From contig NZ_CP040871.1 in assembly GCF_006337105.1 (NCBI RefSeq), forward strand, positions 1,054,001 to 1,118,000: a stretch of 64,000 nt of DNA. The letters run 5' to 3'. A program made the position numbers and the translations under genes. Origin of the DNA: Thermomonas aquatica (lineage in GTDB: Bacteria > Pseudomonadota > Gammaproteobacteria > Xanthomonadales > Xanthomonadaceae). The notes under the pieces are model-generated. The model was not told where the DNA came from. It worked only from the letters and a program-made list of their open reading frames with translations, and ran no database searches. Every line of letters starts with the position of its first letter. Within the stretch, counting starts at the first letter, position 1. Below are positions 44,384 to 54,804 of this stretch, one piece after another.

Positions 44384-47300
44384 GACGCCGAACCGTCGCC
44401 CGCGCGTTCGACCCCGAGCAGTTCGAACACGTTGCGCATCAGCTCGACTTCCTGGTACGGCTTGCCGAGGTAGCGCTGCACGCCGAGGTCCATCGCGCGC
44501 TGGCGGTGCTTCTCGCCGGTGCGCGAGGTGATCATGATGATCGGGACATCGCGCATGCGCGGATCCGCCTTCATCGCCGTCGCCAACTCGAAGCCGTCCA
44601 TGCGCGGCATTTCGATGTCGAGCAGCATCAGGTCGGGGATCACGTCGGCCATGCGCTCCAGCGCGTCGAGGCCGTCCTTCGCGGTCGCCACTTCGTAGTT
44701 GTGGCGTTCCAGCACGCGGCCGGTGACCTTGCGCATGGTGATCGAGTCGTCGACCACCATCACCAGCGGCACGCGGCGCTGCTCGACGACCTGCGGCTCG
44801 GCCACGACGTCCTGCGGCATCGCCGCGCGGCGGCGCACCAGCGGCGCGATGTCGAGGATCACCACCACCGAGCCATCGCCCATGATGGTCGCGCCGAAGA
44901 TGCCCGGCACCGAGGCCAATTGCGGGCCACCGGACTTCACCACGATTTCGCGGTTGCCCAGCACCTGGTCGATCGCCACCGCGGCGCGCAGCTCGCCAGA
45001 GCGCACCAGCAGCAACGGCATCTGCAGCTGGCCTTCGGCCTTGGCGGTGGCGCTGGCGCCGACGAGGTTGCCGAGGTCGTGCAGCGCATAGTCCTCGCCG
45101 CCGTAGCGGTAGGCCGCGTCCGGCTTGGCCATGTCCTCGCGGCTGATGCGGCCGACGCCGCGCACCGAGGCGATCGGCACCGCGTACTGGACGTCGCCGA
45201 TCTTGACGAACACCGCCTGGGTGACCGCCAGCGTCTGCGGCAGGCGCAGGGTGAAGGTGGTGCCTTCGCCGGGGCGGGAGGCGATGTCGAGCGAACCGCC
45301 GAGCTGGCGCACTTCGCTGGCGACCACGTCCATGCCGACGCCACGACCGGCCAGGCGGCTCACCGATTCGGCGGTGGAGAAGCCCGGCTCGAGGATCAGC
45401 ACGTCGAGGTCGGAATCGCCCAGCACCGCATCCGGCTTGATCAGGCCGCGCTCGATCGCGCGCGCGCGGATCGCCTCGCGGTTGAGGCCGCCGCCGTCGT
45501 CGCCGACCTGCAGCACCACTTCCGAACCTTCGCGGCGCACCGCGACGCGGATGCTGCCTTCCTCGCCCTTGCCCGCCTTGCGGCGCGCATCCGGGGTTTC
45601 CAGGCCATGCGCGATCGCGTTGCGGAGCATGTGCTCCAGCGGCGCGGTCATGCGCTCCAGCACGTTGCGGTCGAGTTCGCCCTGCGCGCCCTCCAGCTTG
45701 AGCTGGGCCTGCTTGCCGGTTTCGCCCGCGGCCTGGCGGATCACGCGGCGCAGGCGCGGCACCAGCGCGTCGAACGGCACCATGCGCGTGCGCATGAGGC
45801 CTTCCTGCAGTTCCGAACTGACCCGCGACTGCTGCAGCAGCAGGGTTTCGTACTGGCGGGTCAGGTCTTCCATCGAGCCGTGCAGGGCCTGCAAGTCGGC
45901 CGCCGATTCGGCGAGGCCGCGCGAGAGCTGCTGCAGGGTGCTGAAACGGTCGAGCTCGAGCGGATCGAACGACTCCTCGCCCTCGTCGCCGGCGCGCTGG
46001 TAGCGGGCGATGATCTGCGCTTCGGTTTCCGCGTCGAGGCGGCGCAACTGGTCGCGCAGGCGGATGTTGGTCTGTTCCATTTCCGCGGCGGTGCCGCGGA
46101 ACGCGCCCAGCTGCTGCTCCAGGCGCGAACGGTAGATCGCCACTTCGCCCGCGTAGTTCACCAGGCGGTCGAGCAGGTCGGCGCGGATGCGCACCTGTTC
46201 CTGCGGCGCGCGCACGCCGATGTCCTCGTCGTCGCCGAAGCCCTCGGCCATGATCGGCGCCGACAGCGGCTTGAGCTCGATTTTCTCGGCCGGCTTCGGC
46301 ACGAAGCGCAGGCCGTCGTCCGCGGCTTCCGCGGCCACCGGCAGCGGCGCTTCCGCACGCGCGTTGAACTCGTCGATCAGGCCGACCGGCATGCCCACCG
46401 CACGCCGTGCGGCGACGCGGGTGATCATCCCGTGCAGGCGGTCGAAGCCGCGTTCCAGCAGCGGCACGCCGTCCTTGCCGAGCTCGGCGCGGTTGGCGAC
46501 CACCGCTTCCAGCAGGGTTTCCATGGCGTGGCCGAGTTCGCCCACCGGCATGATGCCGGCCATGCGCGCACCGCCCTTGAGGGTGTGCAGGTCGCGTTGC
46601 AGGCCGACCATCGTCTCGCGGTCTTCCGATGCGCTGCGCAGCTGCGCCAGCAGGCCATCGGAATGGTCGAGCAGGTCGCCGCCTTCCTCGACGAAGATGT
46701 CGACCAGCTCGGCGTCCAGCCCGTCCATGTCGAGCGCTTCGTCCGGATCCTCGGCCGAGGTCGCGCTGGCCAGCAAGGCGGCCAATGCCGCCTGCTCGCG
46801 CGCCTTGGCGGCGGCCGCGGCTTCCGCGGCGCGGCGTTCGGCCTCGAGGCGTTCGGCTTCCGCCTTGGCGGCGGCGAGGCGCACGGCTTCGACACGCTCC
46901 GCTTCGGCGCGGGCGGCGGCGATGCGTTCGGCTTCCAGGCGGTCTGCTTCCGCGCGTTCGGCGGCAAGCCGCTCGGCTTCGAGGCGTTCCGCTTCGGCCT
47001 GCTCCGCGGCAAGCCGCGCGGCTTCTGCTTCCTCGGCGGCGATGCGTTCCGCTTCCAGGCGTTCGGCCTCGGCCTGTTCCGCGGCAATGCGCGCGGCCTC
47101 GGCTTCCTCGGCGGCGATGCGTTCCGCTTCCAGCCGTTCCGCTTCCAGCCTTGCCGCTTCTTCCGCGGCAAGGCGCTCGGCCTCCTGGCGCTCCGCTTCG
47201 GCGCGCTCGGCGGCGATGCGCTCCGCTTCCAGGCGTTCGGCTTCCGCGCGTTCCGCCGCGATCCGCGCGGCTTCGGCCCGCTCGGCCTCGGCGGCGGCAT

Positions 47301-49953
47301 CGGCGAGCCGCTCGGCTGCCAGGCGCTCGGCCGCAACGCGTTCGGCTTCGGCGCGCTCCGCGGCGAGGCGTTCGGCTTCCAGGCGCGTGACTTCCTCGTC
47401 GGCAAGGCGCGCAGCTTCCTGCCTGGCCATTTCCTCTTCGGCGAGGCGCTCGGTTTCCTGGCGCGCCGCTTCCTCCGCGGCAAGCCGCTCGGCTTCGGCC
47501 CGTTCGGCGGCAAGGCGCTCGGCTTCCGCTTGTTCCGCTGCCAGCCGTTCGGCTTCCGCCTGTTCGGCGGCAAGGCGCTCCGCTTCCTGGCGGGCCTCCT
47601 CTTCTTCGGCGGCCAGGCGTTCGGCCTCGAGCTGGGCCGGGCTGACGAAGGGCAGGCTGATTTCCGGCTGGGCGTCGCGCAGGCCGGCCACGGTGGCGGC
47701 CAACGCGGCATACAACGGCACCTGCGCCGGGGTCTGCTGCAGCGCCAGGGTGGAGGCGCGCACGGCGTCGGCAACCGCCCCGATCGCGGCGACGCCATCG
47801 GCATCGGCCGGCACGCCGGCGGCGAGCAGGCGCTTCACGTAGCCCTCCGCGGGCGAGGTGAAGGCCGTCACCGACGGCACCTCGGTCATCGCGAAGGCGC
47901 CATTGAGGGTGTGGATGGCGCGCAGCAGGCCATCGTTGACACTGCCGTCGCCGGCATTGGCCTGCGCCAGCCAGGCATCGACGGTTTCCAGGTGGCCGCC
48001 GACTTCGGCGCCGAGGATGTCGAGCAGGACCGGATCGACCTGCACCGCCACGGTATCCGCGGCGGGTGCCGGGGCCGGGGCTTCTTCGACCGCCGGCGCT
48101 TCGGCCTCGGCCGGGGCGGCATCGCCCGCGGCGCCGAGCAACACGTCTTCGCCCGCGGCGAGGCGATCGGCGACCGCCTGCATCGCCGCCAGGTCGACGC
48201 TGACCGCGGCTTCGCCGCTCAACGCCGCATGCAGCTGCGGCAGAACCTCGCGCACCTGGCCGACGAAGGCGACCACCGCGTGGCTGGCCGGCCGCTTGCC
48301 GTCGCGCACCTGGTTCAGCATGTTCTCGACGTGCCAGCTGAAATCGCCGAGGGTGCGGGCACCGACCAGGCGGCCGCTGCCCTTGAGGGTGTGGAACACG
48401 CGGCGGATCGGCAGCATCCGATCCATGTCCTCGGGCTGCAGGCGCCAGGCGGGCAGCAGCGCGTCGAGGTTGGCGATCTCTTCCTGGAATTCCTCCAGGA
48501 AGATCTCGCGGATCTCGTCGTCGATTTCCTCGCCGGCGTTGTCGAAGCCGGCCACCAGCGCAGGTGCGCCGGCCTGGACCGCGACCACCACGGGTTCGGC
48601 CACCGCCGCTTCGACCGGCGCCGCCGGTTCGGCGACCTCGGCCACATCGGCCACTTCGGCAACGGCCTCTTCGGCCTCAGCTTGCGCCGCGCCTTCGACT
48701 TCCGCCGCATCCGGCAACGGCCAGTAGCCGAGCAGTTCCAGGCTGCCGCGGGTCTTTTCGAGCAGGTCGAGGCGCTGGCCGAGCGGGTCGCGCAGCGACT
48801 CCAGGTAGTACTCCATGCCGGCCAGCGCATCCGCCAGCGTATCCAGCTGGCGGCCGCCCGGAACCAGCTTCCTGCCGATCAGCTCGACATGGCTGTAGCG
48901 GCGCAGCGCCTCCAGGTATCCGGCGGGTTCCGGCAGCTGCAGCACGCGCATCGCGCCGCCGACCTCGCCCAGCAGGCGCGGCACCGATTCGAGCGCGGCG
49001 TGGTCCCAGTCGGTTTCGACGAAGGCCACGAAGGCATTGCGCACCTCGGCGAAATTGGCCGCTGCTTCGCGCGCCAGCACGCCCATCACCTTGCGCGACT
49101 CCTGGGTCAGCAGGTCGTCGCCGCCGACCGCATCGCCCTGGCCGAGCCGGGTGACCTGGTCGTCCAGCGAATGGTCGATGTAGATCAGCGCACTGGCGAC
49201 TTCCAGCAGCTCGCTTTCGCTCGGCGGGCGCGCGCCGCTGGCGATGCCCTGCAGCACGCTGCGCTGCTCCTGGATCACGCCCTCGGCCGACTTCAGGCCG
49301 ATCATGCCCAGGGTGTCGCCGATGCGATCCAGCGCCTCCGCCTGCGGTTGCAGCTCGGCCGGGTTGCTCAGGCCGGCGCGCAGATGCAGGTCCAGCGCAT
49401 CCTTGACCCGCAGCAGGTCTTCCTTCAACGCCGCGGAGACGGTGTCCAGCAGGGCGCGGTTGCGTCCGGCCAGGCTGCCGCGCGCATGTTCCAGTTCGGC
49501 CTCGGTGGGCTCTTGCAGCAGGCTGGGCAACGCATCCTGGCTGAGCGCGGCTTCGCCGCGCGCCGAGCGCAAGTCGTTGAGCAGCGGCAGCAGCACGATC
49601 GGGATGTCGCGGTGCCCGCCCTGCAGGCGTTCCAGGTAATCCGGCAACTGCACCACGCCGCGCATCAGCGCCGCGCACGCCTCGTCGCGGTTGGCGGTGG
49701 TGCCGCCGCGCAACGCGCCCGCCAGTTGCTCCATCTCGTCGGCGACCATCGCCGGCGCATGCAGTTCCAGCATCCGCAAGGTGCCCTGCACCTGGTGCAG
49801 GTAGCCGGCGCATGCGCGCATGCGCTCGCCGTCGTCGGGCGATTCGGCGAAGGCCTCGATCTCGAGCCGCGCCTGGCGCAGGGTCTCGTCGATCTCGGGC
49901 TTCACCCAGCCGAGCGCGGTGTGGTCGATGGCATCCCGCAACGCCGTGGTCAT
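44380..49953 (-). CDS. chpA: Hybrid chemosensory histidine kinase ChpA/PilL
   Basis: A 1857-residue CheA-type kinase for type IV pilus control. A FimL-like N-terminal region (about 1-430) is followed by Hpt modules with histidines at H521 ([12 protein letters not shown]), H681 ([12 protein letters not shown]) and H1123 ([12 protein letters not shown]). Between the second and third lie about 280 residues (roughly 775-1052) of Ala/Glu/Arg helix. The rest has the dimerisation region, HATPase ([21 protein letters not shown]), a CheW-like domain and a C-terminal receiver ([14 protein letters not shown]). The Pseudomonas protein is longer with six Hpt modules. GGAG precedes the ATG at 49953. Confidence 0.94.
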   Translation of the reverse strand: MTTALRDAIDHTALGWVKPEIDETLRQARLEIEAFAESPDDGERMRACAGYLHQVQGTLRMLELHAPAMVADEMEQLAGALRGGTTANRDEACAALMRGVVQLPDYLERLQGGHRDIPIVLLPLLNDLRSARGEAALSQDALPSLLQEPTEAELEHARGSLAGRNRALLDTVSAALKEDLLRVKDALDLHLRAGLSNPAELQPQAEALDRIGDTLGMIGLKSAEGVIQEQRSVLQGIASGARPPSESELLEVASALIYIDHSLDDQVTRLGQGDAVGGDDLLTQESRKVMGVLAREAAANFAEVRNAFVAFVETDWDHAALESVPRLLGEVGGAMRVLQLPEPAGYLEALRRYSHVELIGRKLVPGGRQLDTLADALAGMEYYLESLRDPLGQRLDLLEKTRGSLELLGYWPLPDAAEVEGAAQAEAEEAVAEVADVAEVAEPAAPVEAAVAEPVVVAVQAGAPALVAGFDNAGEEIDDEIREIFLEEFQEEIANLDALLPAWRLQPEDMDRMLPIRRVFHTLKGSGRLVGARTLGDFSWHVENMLNQVRDGKRPASHAVVAFVGQVREVLPQLHAALSGEAAVSVDLAAMQAVADRLAAGEDVLLGAAGDAAPAEAEAPAVEEAPAPAPAADTVAVQVDPVLLDILGAEVGGHLETVDAWLAQANAGDGSVNDGLLRAIHTLNGAFAMTEVPSVTAFTSPAEGYVKRLLAAGVPADADGVAAIGAVADAVRASTLALQQTPAQVPLYAALAATVAGLRDAQPEISLPFVSPAQLEAERLAAEEEEARQEAERLAAEQAEAERLAAEQAEAERLAAERAEAERLAAEEAARQETERLAEEEMARQEAARLADEEVTRLEAERLAAERAEAERVAAERLAAERLADAAAEAERAEAARIAAERAEAERLEAERIAAERAEAERQEAERLAAEEAARLEAERLEAERIAAEEAEAARIAAEQAEAERLEAERIAAEEAEAARLAAEQAEAERLEAERLAAERAEADRLEAERIAAARAEAERVEAVRLAAAKAEAERLEAERRAAEAAAAAKAREQAALAALLASATSAEDPDEALDMDGLDAELVDIFVEEGGDLLDHSDGLLAQLRSASEDRETMVGLQRDLHTLKGGARMAGIMPVGELGHAMETLLEAVVANRAELGKDGVPLLERGFDRLHGMITRVAARRAVGMPVGLIDEFNARAEAPLPVAAEAADDGLRFVPKPAEKIELKPLSAPIMAEGFGDDEDIGVRAPQEQVRIRADLLDRLVNYAGEVAIYRSRLEQQLGAFRGTAAEMEQTNIRLRDQLRRLDAETEAQIIARYQRAGDEGEESFDPLELDRFSTLQQLSRGLAESAADLQALHGSMEDLTRQYETLLLQQSRVSSELQEGLMRTRMVPFDALVPRLRRVIRQAAGETGKQAQLKLEGAQGELDRNVLERMTAPLEHMLRNAIAHGLETPDARRKAGKGEEGSIRVAVRREGSEVVLQVGDDGGGLNREAIRARAIERGLIKPDAVLGDSDLDVLILEPGFSTAESVSRLAGRGVGMDVVASEVRQLGGSLDIASRPGEGTTFTLRLPQTLAVTQAVFVKIGDVQYAVPIASVRGVGRISREDMAKPDAAYRYGGEDYALHDLGNLVGASATAKAEGQLQMPLLLVRSGELRAAVAIDQVLGNREIVVKSGGPQLASVPGIFGATIMGDGSVVVILDIAPLVRRRAAMPQDVVAEPQVVEQRRVPLVMVVDDSITMRKVTGRVLERHNYEVATAKDGLDALERMADVIPDLMLLDIEMPRMDGFELATAMKADPRMRDVPIIMITSRTGEKHRQRAMDLGVQRYLGKPYQEVELMRNVFELLGVERAGDGSAS
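46800..47640 (-). repeat. Degenerate 15/30-bp coding repeats in chpA
   Basis: The segment encodes repeats of five and ten residues such as [10 protein letters not shown] and [13 protein letters not shown] copies differ mainly at third positions and by in-frame block changes. It resembles the helical domain II of TolA and is expected to form a long, charged, mostly single or coiled helix. It is prone to length variation by slippage. Confidence 0.85.
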
Positions 49954-49970
49954 CGCGACGCTCCGGTAAG

Positions 49971-49990
49971 GCCCCGCACGCATGCGGGGC
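49971..49990. repeat. Perfect 8-bp hairpin between pilJ and chpA
   Basis: GCCCCGCA and TGCGGGGC pair across a 4-nt loop (CGCA), 18 nt upstream of the chpA ATG in the 79-nt gap after pilJ. It lacks a T-run. It may tune chpA translation or partly terminate transcription, lowering the level of the very large kinase relative to PilJ. Confidence 0.45.
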
Positions 49991-50032
49991 TGGCCTGGAC
50001 AGTGCTGTTCATCCCAACCTCGACGTCAGCGA

Positions 50033-52048
50033 TCAGGCCGGCAACTTGAAGTCGGCGACCGAACGGCGCAGGTCGGCGGCGAGCTGGGCGAGGTTGCCGA
50101 CCGACTCCGCGGTCTGGCTGGCGCCCTGCGAGGTCTGCGCGGTGATCGACTGGATGGTGTTCATGGTCTGGGTGATGCCGGTCGCCGCGGTGGACTGCTG
50201 CTGCGCCGCGGTGGAGATGCCCTGAATCAACCCGGACAGGTCCGCCGACACCTTTTCGATCTCGCCCAGCGCGGTACCCGCGTCCTCGGCGAGGCGCGCA
50301 CCCGCGACCACTTCCGAGGTCGTCTGTTCCATCGACGACACCGCTTCGTTGGTATCGGCCTGAATGGTCTGCACCAGCGATTCGATTCGCTTGGTCGCGC
50401 TGGAGGAGCGTTCCGCGAGGCGCTGCACTTCGTCGGCCACCACCGCGAACCCGCGGCCCGCTTCACCGGCCGAGGCCGCCTGGATCGCCGCGTTCAGCGC
50501 CAGGATGTTGGTCTGTTCGGAAATGTCGTTGATCAGTTCCACGATCGAGCCGATTTCCTGCGAGCTTTCGCCCAGTCGCTTGATGCGCTTGGAGGTTTCC
50601 TGGATCTGGTCGCGGATGCTGTCCATGCCGGCGATCGTCTGCCGCACCACGCCCGCGCCGTTGGTCGCGATCTGCACCGAGCGCTGCGCCACTTCCGCGG
50701 ATTCCGCGGAGTTGCGCGACACCTGGTTGATGCTCGCCGCGATTTCGTTGATGCGGTCGGAGGCGGAGTTGATTTCCTGCGCCTGGTGTTCCGCCGCTTC
50801 CGCGAGGTGCATGGCGGTGGCCTGGGTTTCCTGCGCGCTGGACGCGACCTGCACCGAGGTGTCGTTGATCGTCGCCACCAGGGTACGCAGCTGTTCCACC
50901 GCGAAGTTGATCGAGTCCGCGATCGCGCCGGTCATGTCCTCGGTCACGGTCGCCTTCACGGTCAGGTCGCCTTCCGCGAGCGAACCCATTTCGTCCAGCA
51001 GGCGCATGATCGCCTCCTGGTTGCGGTCGTTCAGTTCCTTGGTGGTCTGGTAGCGGGCGCGTTGCGCGCGGCCCAGGGCCCACAACAGGCCGGCGATCGA
51101 GAACAGCGCCAGCGCACCGGACAGGATGCTGACCCAGACGCCGCCGACGATGCTGGTGTCCTTCAGCGAGCCGAACGAGGTGAACGCGGCGAACAGGCTT
51201 TCGCTGTCGGTCAGCAGCTTGTCGGAACCGGTGGCGAGCGCGGTGGCCGAGGTCTGCGCGCCGATCAGGTTCTTGGAGCTGGCGACGATCGCGTCGAGGT
51301 CCTTCTTCATGCCGGTCCACAGCGTGGCGGCCTGGTTGAGCGGACCCACCGCGCCGGCGGCGGTCACCTTGGCGATGTCGCCGCCGCCGTTGCGCAGCGC
51401 GTTCATCGACCGGTCGAACACCGCCGAGTCGCGGCCCAGCGCATCCGCGGCGACCTGCGCGCCGGAACCGCCGGCACGCAATTCGGCGATGCGGCGCGCC
51501 ATCGCGGCCGAGGTCACCACCTGCTGCAGCGCGGTGAACACCTGGCCGGAACCGGCGCCGCCCGACGCCAGGCCGCGCACCACTTCGTTCAACTGCGCCT
51601 GCAGCTGCGGCACCTTGCCGGTGAAGCTGTCCGCGTGGCCGGCCAGGCCCAGCACCGCCGCCTGCGAGGCCATGACTTCCTCGGAGCGCTTGGCCAGCGG
51701 GGTCCAGGTATTGGTCACGGTGCGGATCGGGCCGGACACGCCGGCGGCGTCGCCGAAGCGGTCGTTGAGGGTCTTGATGTCCTCGTCGACCTCGGCCTTG
51801 GTGTCCTTGAACGCGGTGAATGCCTCCGCGTTGCCTTCCACCGCCTCCCGGCTCTGGTTGGCGAGACGCTGCGAATTGAGCTGCAACCGCGAGGCCGAGG
51901 TGCTGGCGCCGCCGAGGCGCGAGGCCTTGGTGGTGGCATACAGGGTATTGCCGGCGAACACGACCAGCGACCCGATCAGCAGCGCGATCCACGCGTTGGT
52001 GCTGAGGTTGCGACCCTTGCCGGCGACGTTATCCATCATAGTGCTCAT
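50033..52048 (-). CDS. pilJ: Type IV pilus methyl-accepting chemotaxis protein PilJ
   Basis: A 671-residue receptor. One transmembrane helix near residues 18-37, a long periplasmic helical module (about 40-330), a second helix with [21 protein letters not shown], a HAMP region and the cytoplasmic signalling coiled coil. The hairpin tip reads [27 protein letters not shown] with [15 protein letters not shown], the CheA/CheW contact region. In Pseudomonas PilJ senses pilin or surface contact. GAGGT lies before the ATG at 52048. The pilK methyltransferase gene expected next is absent. Confidence 0.95.
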   Translation of the reverse strand: MSTMMDNVAGKGRNLSTNAWIALLIGSLVVFAGNTLYATTKASRLGGASTSASRLQLNSQRLANQSREAVEGNAEAFTAFKDTKAEVDEDIKTLNDRFGDAAGVSGPIRTVTNTWTPLAKRSEEVMASQAAVLGLAGHADSFTGKVPQLQAQLNEVVRGLASGGAGSGQVFTALQQVVTSAAMARRIAELRAGGSGAQVAADALGRDSAVFDRSMNALRNGGGDIAKVTAAGAVGPLNQAATLWTGMKKDLDAIVASSKNLIGAQTSATALATGSDKLLTDSESLFAAFTSFGSLKDTSIVGGVWVSILSGALALFSIAGLLWALGRAQRARYQTTKELNDRNQEAIMRLLDEMGSLAEGDLTVKATVTEDMTGAIADSINFAVEQLRTLVATINDTSVQVASSAQETQATAMHLAEAAEHQAQEINSASDRINEIAASINQVSRNSAESAEVAQRSVQIATNGAGVVRQTIAGMDSIRDQIQETSKRIKRLGESSQEIGSIVELINDISEQTNILALNAAIQAASAGEAGRGFAVVADEVQRLAERSSSATKRIESLVQTIQADTNEAVSSMEQTTSEVVAGARLAEDAGTALGEIEKVSADLSGLIQGISTAAQQQSTAATGITQTMNTIQSITAQTSQGASQTAESVGNLAQLAADLRRSVADFKLPA

Positions 52049-52098
52049 GTTGCGACCTCGGCTTGCGTACGTATTCGATTGGTGTGTTTGGCCGCGTA

Positions 52099-52881
52099 TC
52101 AGGCGGCGGCTTGGCGGAATTCGGGGGTACGGGCCAGGCGCTCGAGGCTGAACACGCCCCAGTCCTGGTCGTTGATGCGGTAGGCGCGGTCGACGAAGTG
52201 CGCGTAGCGGCCATCGGCCACCGGCGCGGCATCGACCCCCTGGGCGTCGATGAAGCTGCGCTGGCCGTACATCTCGTCGATGGTGATGGCGACGTCGCCG
52301 CCCTGCTGGCGCACCACCAGCACGCGCTGGCCTTCGTGCAGCACGGTGCGCTCGCCTTCCAGGAACTGCTTGAGGTCGACCACCGGCAGCAGGGTGCCGC
52401 GCACGTTGGCCACGCCCAGCATCCACGGCTGCGAACCCGGCACCGAGGTCAGCGCCGGCAGCGACATGATTTCCACCACCTCGTCGAAGCCGGAGGCCAA
52501 TCGGTGCGAACCCACGCGATACGCCACGCCGCGCCACAGGCCCGGGGCATCCAGCTGCTCCGGCAGGCCGGCGACGTGGGCCAAGCTGCGTTGCTCGTAA
52601 TCGGCCAGCACCAGGAACGGCGAACGCCGGTCGCGCGCCTTCTGCCTGGGCTGGCGCAGCGGCTTGGCCGGTTTCGCCGGCGCGGCCTCCGCCGCCGGAG
52701 CGGCTTCGACCGCCGCCTCGACCGCCGCGGCCGCGACCGTTTCGGCCGTTTCGATGACGGCCGCGGGGGCCTCTTCCTCGATCGCGGCAACCGGGGTCTC
52801 AGCCTCGGCCACCGGTACGGCGACCGCTGCCGCCTGCTGCGGCTTGCCGCCCTTGCCCTTGTTCTTGCCGCGCTTGCTCAT
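52099..52881 (-). CDS. pilI: CheW-like adaptor PilI with a long N-terminal extension
   Basis: A 260-residue adaptor joining PilJ to ChpA. The CheW domain occupies about residues 105-250, with SRLASGF-type start ([17 protein letters not shown]), [21 protein letters not shown] and [20 protein letters not shown]. The first 90 residues are a basic stretch ([13 protein letters not shown]) then Ala/Glu/Pro-rich low complexity, about 80 residues more than Pseudomonas PilI. It follows pilH by 2 nt, so coupling is likely. Confidence 0.92.
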   Translation of the reverse strand: MSKRGKNKGKGGKPQQAAAVAVPVAEAETPVAAIEEEAPAAVIETAETVAAAAVEAAVEAAPAAEAAPAKPAKPLRQPRQKARDRRSPFLVLADYEQRSLAHVAGLPEQLDAPGLWRGVAYRVGSHRLASGFDEVVEIMSLPALTSVPGSQPWMLGVANVRGTLLPVVDLKQFLEGERTVLHEGQRVLVVRQQGGDVAITIDEMYGQRSFIDAQGVDAAPVADGRYAHFVDRAYRINDQDWGVFSLERLARTPEFRQAAA

Positions 52882-52883
52882 CT

Positions 52884-53249
52884 TCAGTGTCCGACCAGTG
52901 CTTTGATCCGCTCGATCAGGTCGCTTTCGCGCGGCGGCTTGACGATGTAGTCCTTGGCGCCCTGGCGCAGGCCCCACATCTTGTCGGTTTCGAGGTTCTT
53001 GGTGCTGACGATCAGCACCGGGATATGGCTGGTGTCGGCATCGCGCGACAACGCGCGGGTGGCCTGGAAGCCGTTCATGCCGGGCAGCACCACGTCCATC
53101 AGCACCAGGTCGGGCTTGTCGCGCTTGCAACTGGCGATGCCGTCCTCGGCGTTGCCCGAGGTGGTGACCTGGTGCCCGTTGCGTTCCAGCAACTGGGCCA
53201 TGACCGCGGCCTCGGTCGGTGAATCCTCGATCAGCAGTATGCGTGCCAT
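52884..53249 (-). CDS. pilH: Type IV pilus response regulator PilH
   Basis: A 121-residue stand-alone CheY-like receiver. Acidic pocket E8-D9, phospho-acceptor D52 in LVLMDVVLPGMNGF, Thr/Ser of LIVSTKN and Lys of YIVKPP are present. In Pseudomonas PilH favours retraction through PilT or acts as a phosphate sink for ChpA. It lies 18 nt after pilG and 2 nt before pilI. Confidence 0.94.
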   Translation of the reverse strand: MARILLIEDSPTEAAVMAQLLERNGHQVTTSGNAEDGIASCKRDKPDLVLMDVVLPGMNGFQATRALSRDADTSHIPVLIVSTKNLETDKMWGLRQGAKDYIVKPPRESDLIERIKALVGH

Positions 53250-53267
53250 GCGTGCCTTACCCCCCGG

Positions 53268-53666
53268 TCAGGCGTTGACGTACGTTCGGATCGCGCCCAG
53301 CAGTTCTTCGCGGGTGAATGGCTTGGTCAGGTACTGCTCGGAACCGACGATACGGCCACGGGCCTTGTCGAATAAACCATCTTTCGACGAAAGCATGATG
53401 ACCGGCACGGATTTGAAGGTCTGGTTGTTCTTGATCAGCGCGCAGGTCTGATATCCGTCGAGGCGCGGCATCATGATGTCGACGAAGATGATCTGCGGAT
53501 TGTGGTCGGCGATCTTGGCCAGTGCCTCGAAGCCATCGGTCGCCGTGACCACCTCGCAACCCTCGCGCGAAAGCAGGGTCTCCGCCGTGCGGCGGATGGT
53601 CTTGGAGTCGTCGATGACCATCACCCTCAATCCCTTGAGGCTGACGTCCTGGGCGTCCTGCGTCAT
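53268..53666 (-). CDS. pilG: Type IV pilus response regulator PilG
   Basis: A 132-residue CheY-like receiver with VMVIDDSKTIRRTAETLL, phospho-acceptor D63 in IIFVDIMMPRLDGYQ, IMLSSKDGLFDKARG and YLTKPFTREELLGAI, the last three blocks being typical for PilG. It promotes pilus extension through PilB and cAMP signalling in Pseudomonas. It is the first gene of the operon, preceded by a good sigma-70-like promoter about 55 nt upstream. Confidence 0.95.
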   Translation of the reverse strand: MTQDAQDVSLKGLRVMVIDDSKTIRRTAETLLSREGCEVVTATDGFEALAKIADHNPQIIFVDIMMPRLDGYQTCALIKNNQTFKSVPVIMLSSKDGLFDKARGRIVGSEQYLTKPFTREELLGAIRTYVNA

Positions 53667-53720
53667 GCGTTCCCCTTGAGCCGCTGATCGCCGCCACGGA
53701 ATTCGTCGCGGCGCGGACTG

Positions 53721-53751
53721 CCTATATCCCAGTCCGTGGACGACGTGTCAA
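53721..53751 (-). promoter_or_regulatory. Sigma-70-like promoter of the pil-chp operon
   Basis: On the minus strand a perfect TTGACA (53746-53751) is followed by GATATAGG. GATATA gives a 17-nt spacer and TATAGG a 19-nt spacer. Transcription would start near 53714-53716, leaving a leader of about 50 nt to pilG. This is the best -35 in the window. Confidence 0.7.
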
Positions 53752-53793
53752 GCGCCGCAATGCGTCACATCGGTGGAGGGACGGGGCGCCCTG

Positions 53794-53799
53794 CTAACA
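53794..53799 (+). promoter_or_regulatory. Candidate extended -10 of gshB
   Basis: TAACAT preceded by TGC (extended -10 pattern) lies 27 nt before the gshB ATG. The -35 region is not convincing. It is 40-80 nt from the divergent pil promoter. Confidence 0.4.
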
Positions 53800-53826
53800 T
53801 CGCGGCAGCCTTTCCCGGACGTGCCG

Positions 53827-54804
53827 ATGCCCCCCGCTGCGCCCCTCGACGTCGTGGTCGTGATGGATCCGATCCAATCCATCAAGATCGCCAAGGATTC
53901 AAGTTTCGCGATGCTGCTCGAAGCCCAGCGGCGCGGCCATCGCCTGCACTACCTGCGCCCCGGCGGACTGTCGGTCCGCGACGGGCGGGCCACCGCGCGG
54001 GTAGTGACGCTGCGCGTCACCGACGACCCGGGCCACTGGTTCGATCTGGGATCGGCATCACAGCTCGAGTTCGGGCCGGGCCAGGTCGTGCTGATGCGCA
54101 AGGATCCCCCGGTCGATGCCGACTACCTTCACGACACCCAGATCCTCGGCCTCGCCCAGGCCCAGGGCGCGCTGGTGGTCAACGACCCGCAGGGCCTGCG
54201 CGACTTCAACGAGAAGCTGGCCGCCCTGCTGTTCCCGCAGTGCTGCCCGCCGACCCTGGTCAGCCGCGACGCCGCCGCGCTCAAGGCCTTCGTCAACGAA
54301 CATGGCGAAGCGGTGCTGAAGCCGCTCGACGGCATGGGCGGGCGTTCGATCTTCCGCGCCCGCGCCGGCGAGGCCAACCTCAACGTGATCCTGGAAACCC
54401 TGACCGAGGGCGGCCGCCACCTGGCGATGGCCCAGCGCTACCTGCCGCAGATCGTGGATGGCGACAAGCGCATCCTGCTGGTCGATGGCGAACCGGTCGA
54501 CTACTGCCTGGCGCGGATCCCGCAGGGCGACGAATTCCGCGGCAACCTGGCCGCCGGCGGCCGCGGCGAAGGCCGCCCGCTGAGCGAACGCGACCGCTGG
54601 ATCGCGGCGCAGGTCGGCCCGGAGATGAAGCGCCGCGGCATGCTGTTCGTCGGCCTCGACGTGATCGGCGACTACCTGACCGAAGTGAACGTGACCAGCC
54701 CGACCTGCATCCGCGAACTCGACGCGCAGTTCGGCCTGAACATCGCCGGCACCCTGTTCGACCGCATCGAAGCCAGGCTGGCCGGCTCCGAACCGGCGCG
54801 CTGA
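53827..54804 (+). CDS. gshB: Glutathione synthetase
   Basis: A 325-residue ATP-grasp enzyme joining gamma-glutamylcysteine and glycine. Signatures are VVVVMDPIQSIKIAKDSSFAML, MRKDPPVDADYLHDTQIL, VLKPLDGMGGRSIFR, DKRILLVDGEP, RIPQGDEFRGNLAAGG and TEVNVTSPTCIREL. ATG 53827 is chosen; a GTG two codons earlier is possible. It is divergent from pilG, as in Pseudomonas, and its TGA overlaps the TonB gene ATG by 1 nt. Confidence 0.96.
   Translation: MPPAAPLDVVVVMDPIQSIKIAKDSSFAMLLEAQRRGHRLHYLRPGGLSVRDGRATARVVTLRVTDDPGHWFDLGSASQLEFGPGQVVLMRKDPPVDADYLHDTQILGLAQAQGALVVNDPQGLRDFNEKLAALLFPQCCPPTLVSRDAAALKAFVNEHGEAVLKPLDGMGGRSIFRARAGEANLNVILETLTEGGRHLAMAQRYLPQIVDGDKRILLVDGEPVDYCLARIPQGDEFRGNLAAGGRGEGRPLSERDRWIAAQVGPEMKRRGMLFVGLDVIGDYLTEVNVTSPTCIRELDAQFGLNIAGTLFDRIEARLAGSEPAR

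Noticed and set aside
46800..47640. Short spaced repeats that might suggest a CRISPR array.
   Set aside because: The repeats are in-frame, degenerate, have no unique spacers and encode a continuous Ala/Glu/Arg helix.
44374..50049. A 5.6-kb open frame on the + strand, antisense to chpA across its whole length.
   Set aside because: It mirrors a high-GC codon bias on the other strand. Its translation is His/Arg/Gly-rich without any domain, while the minus frame gives a full ChpA.
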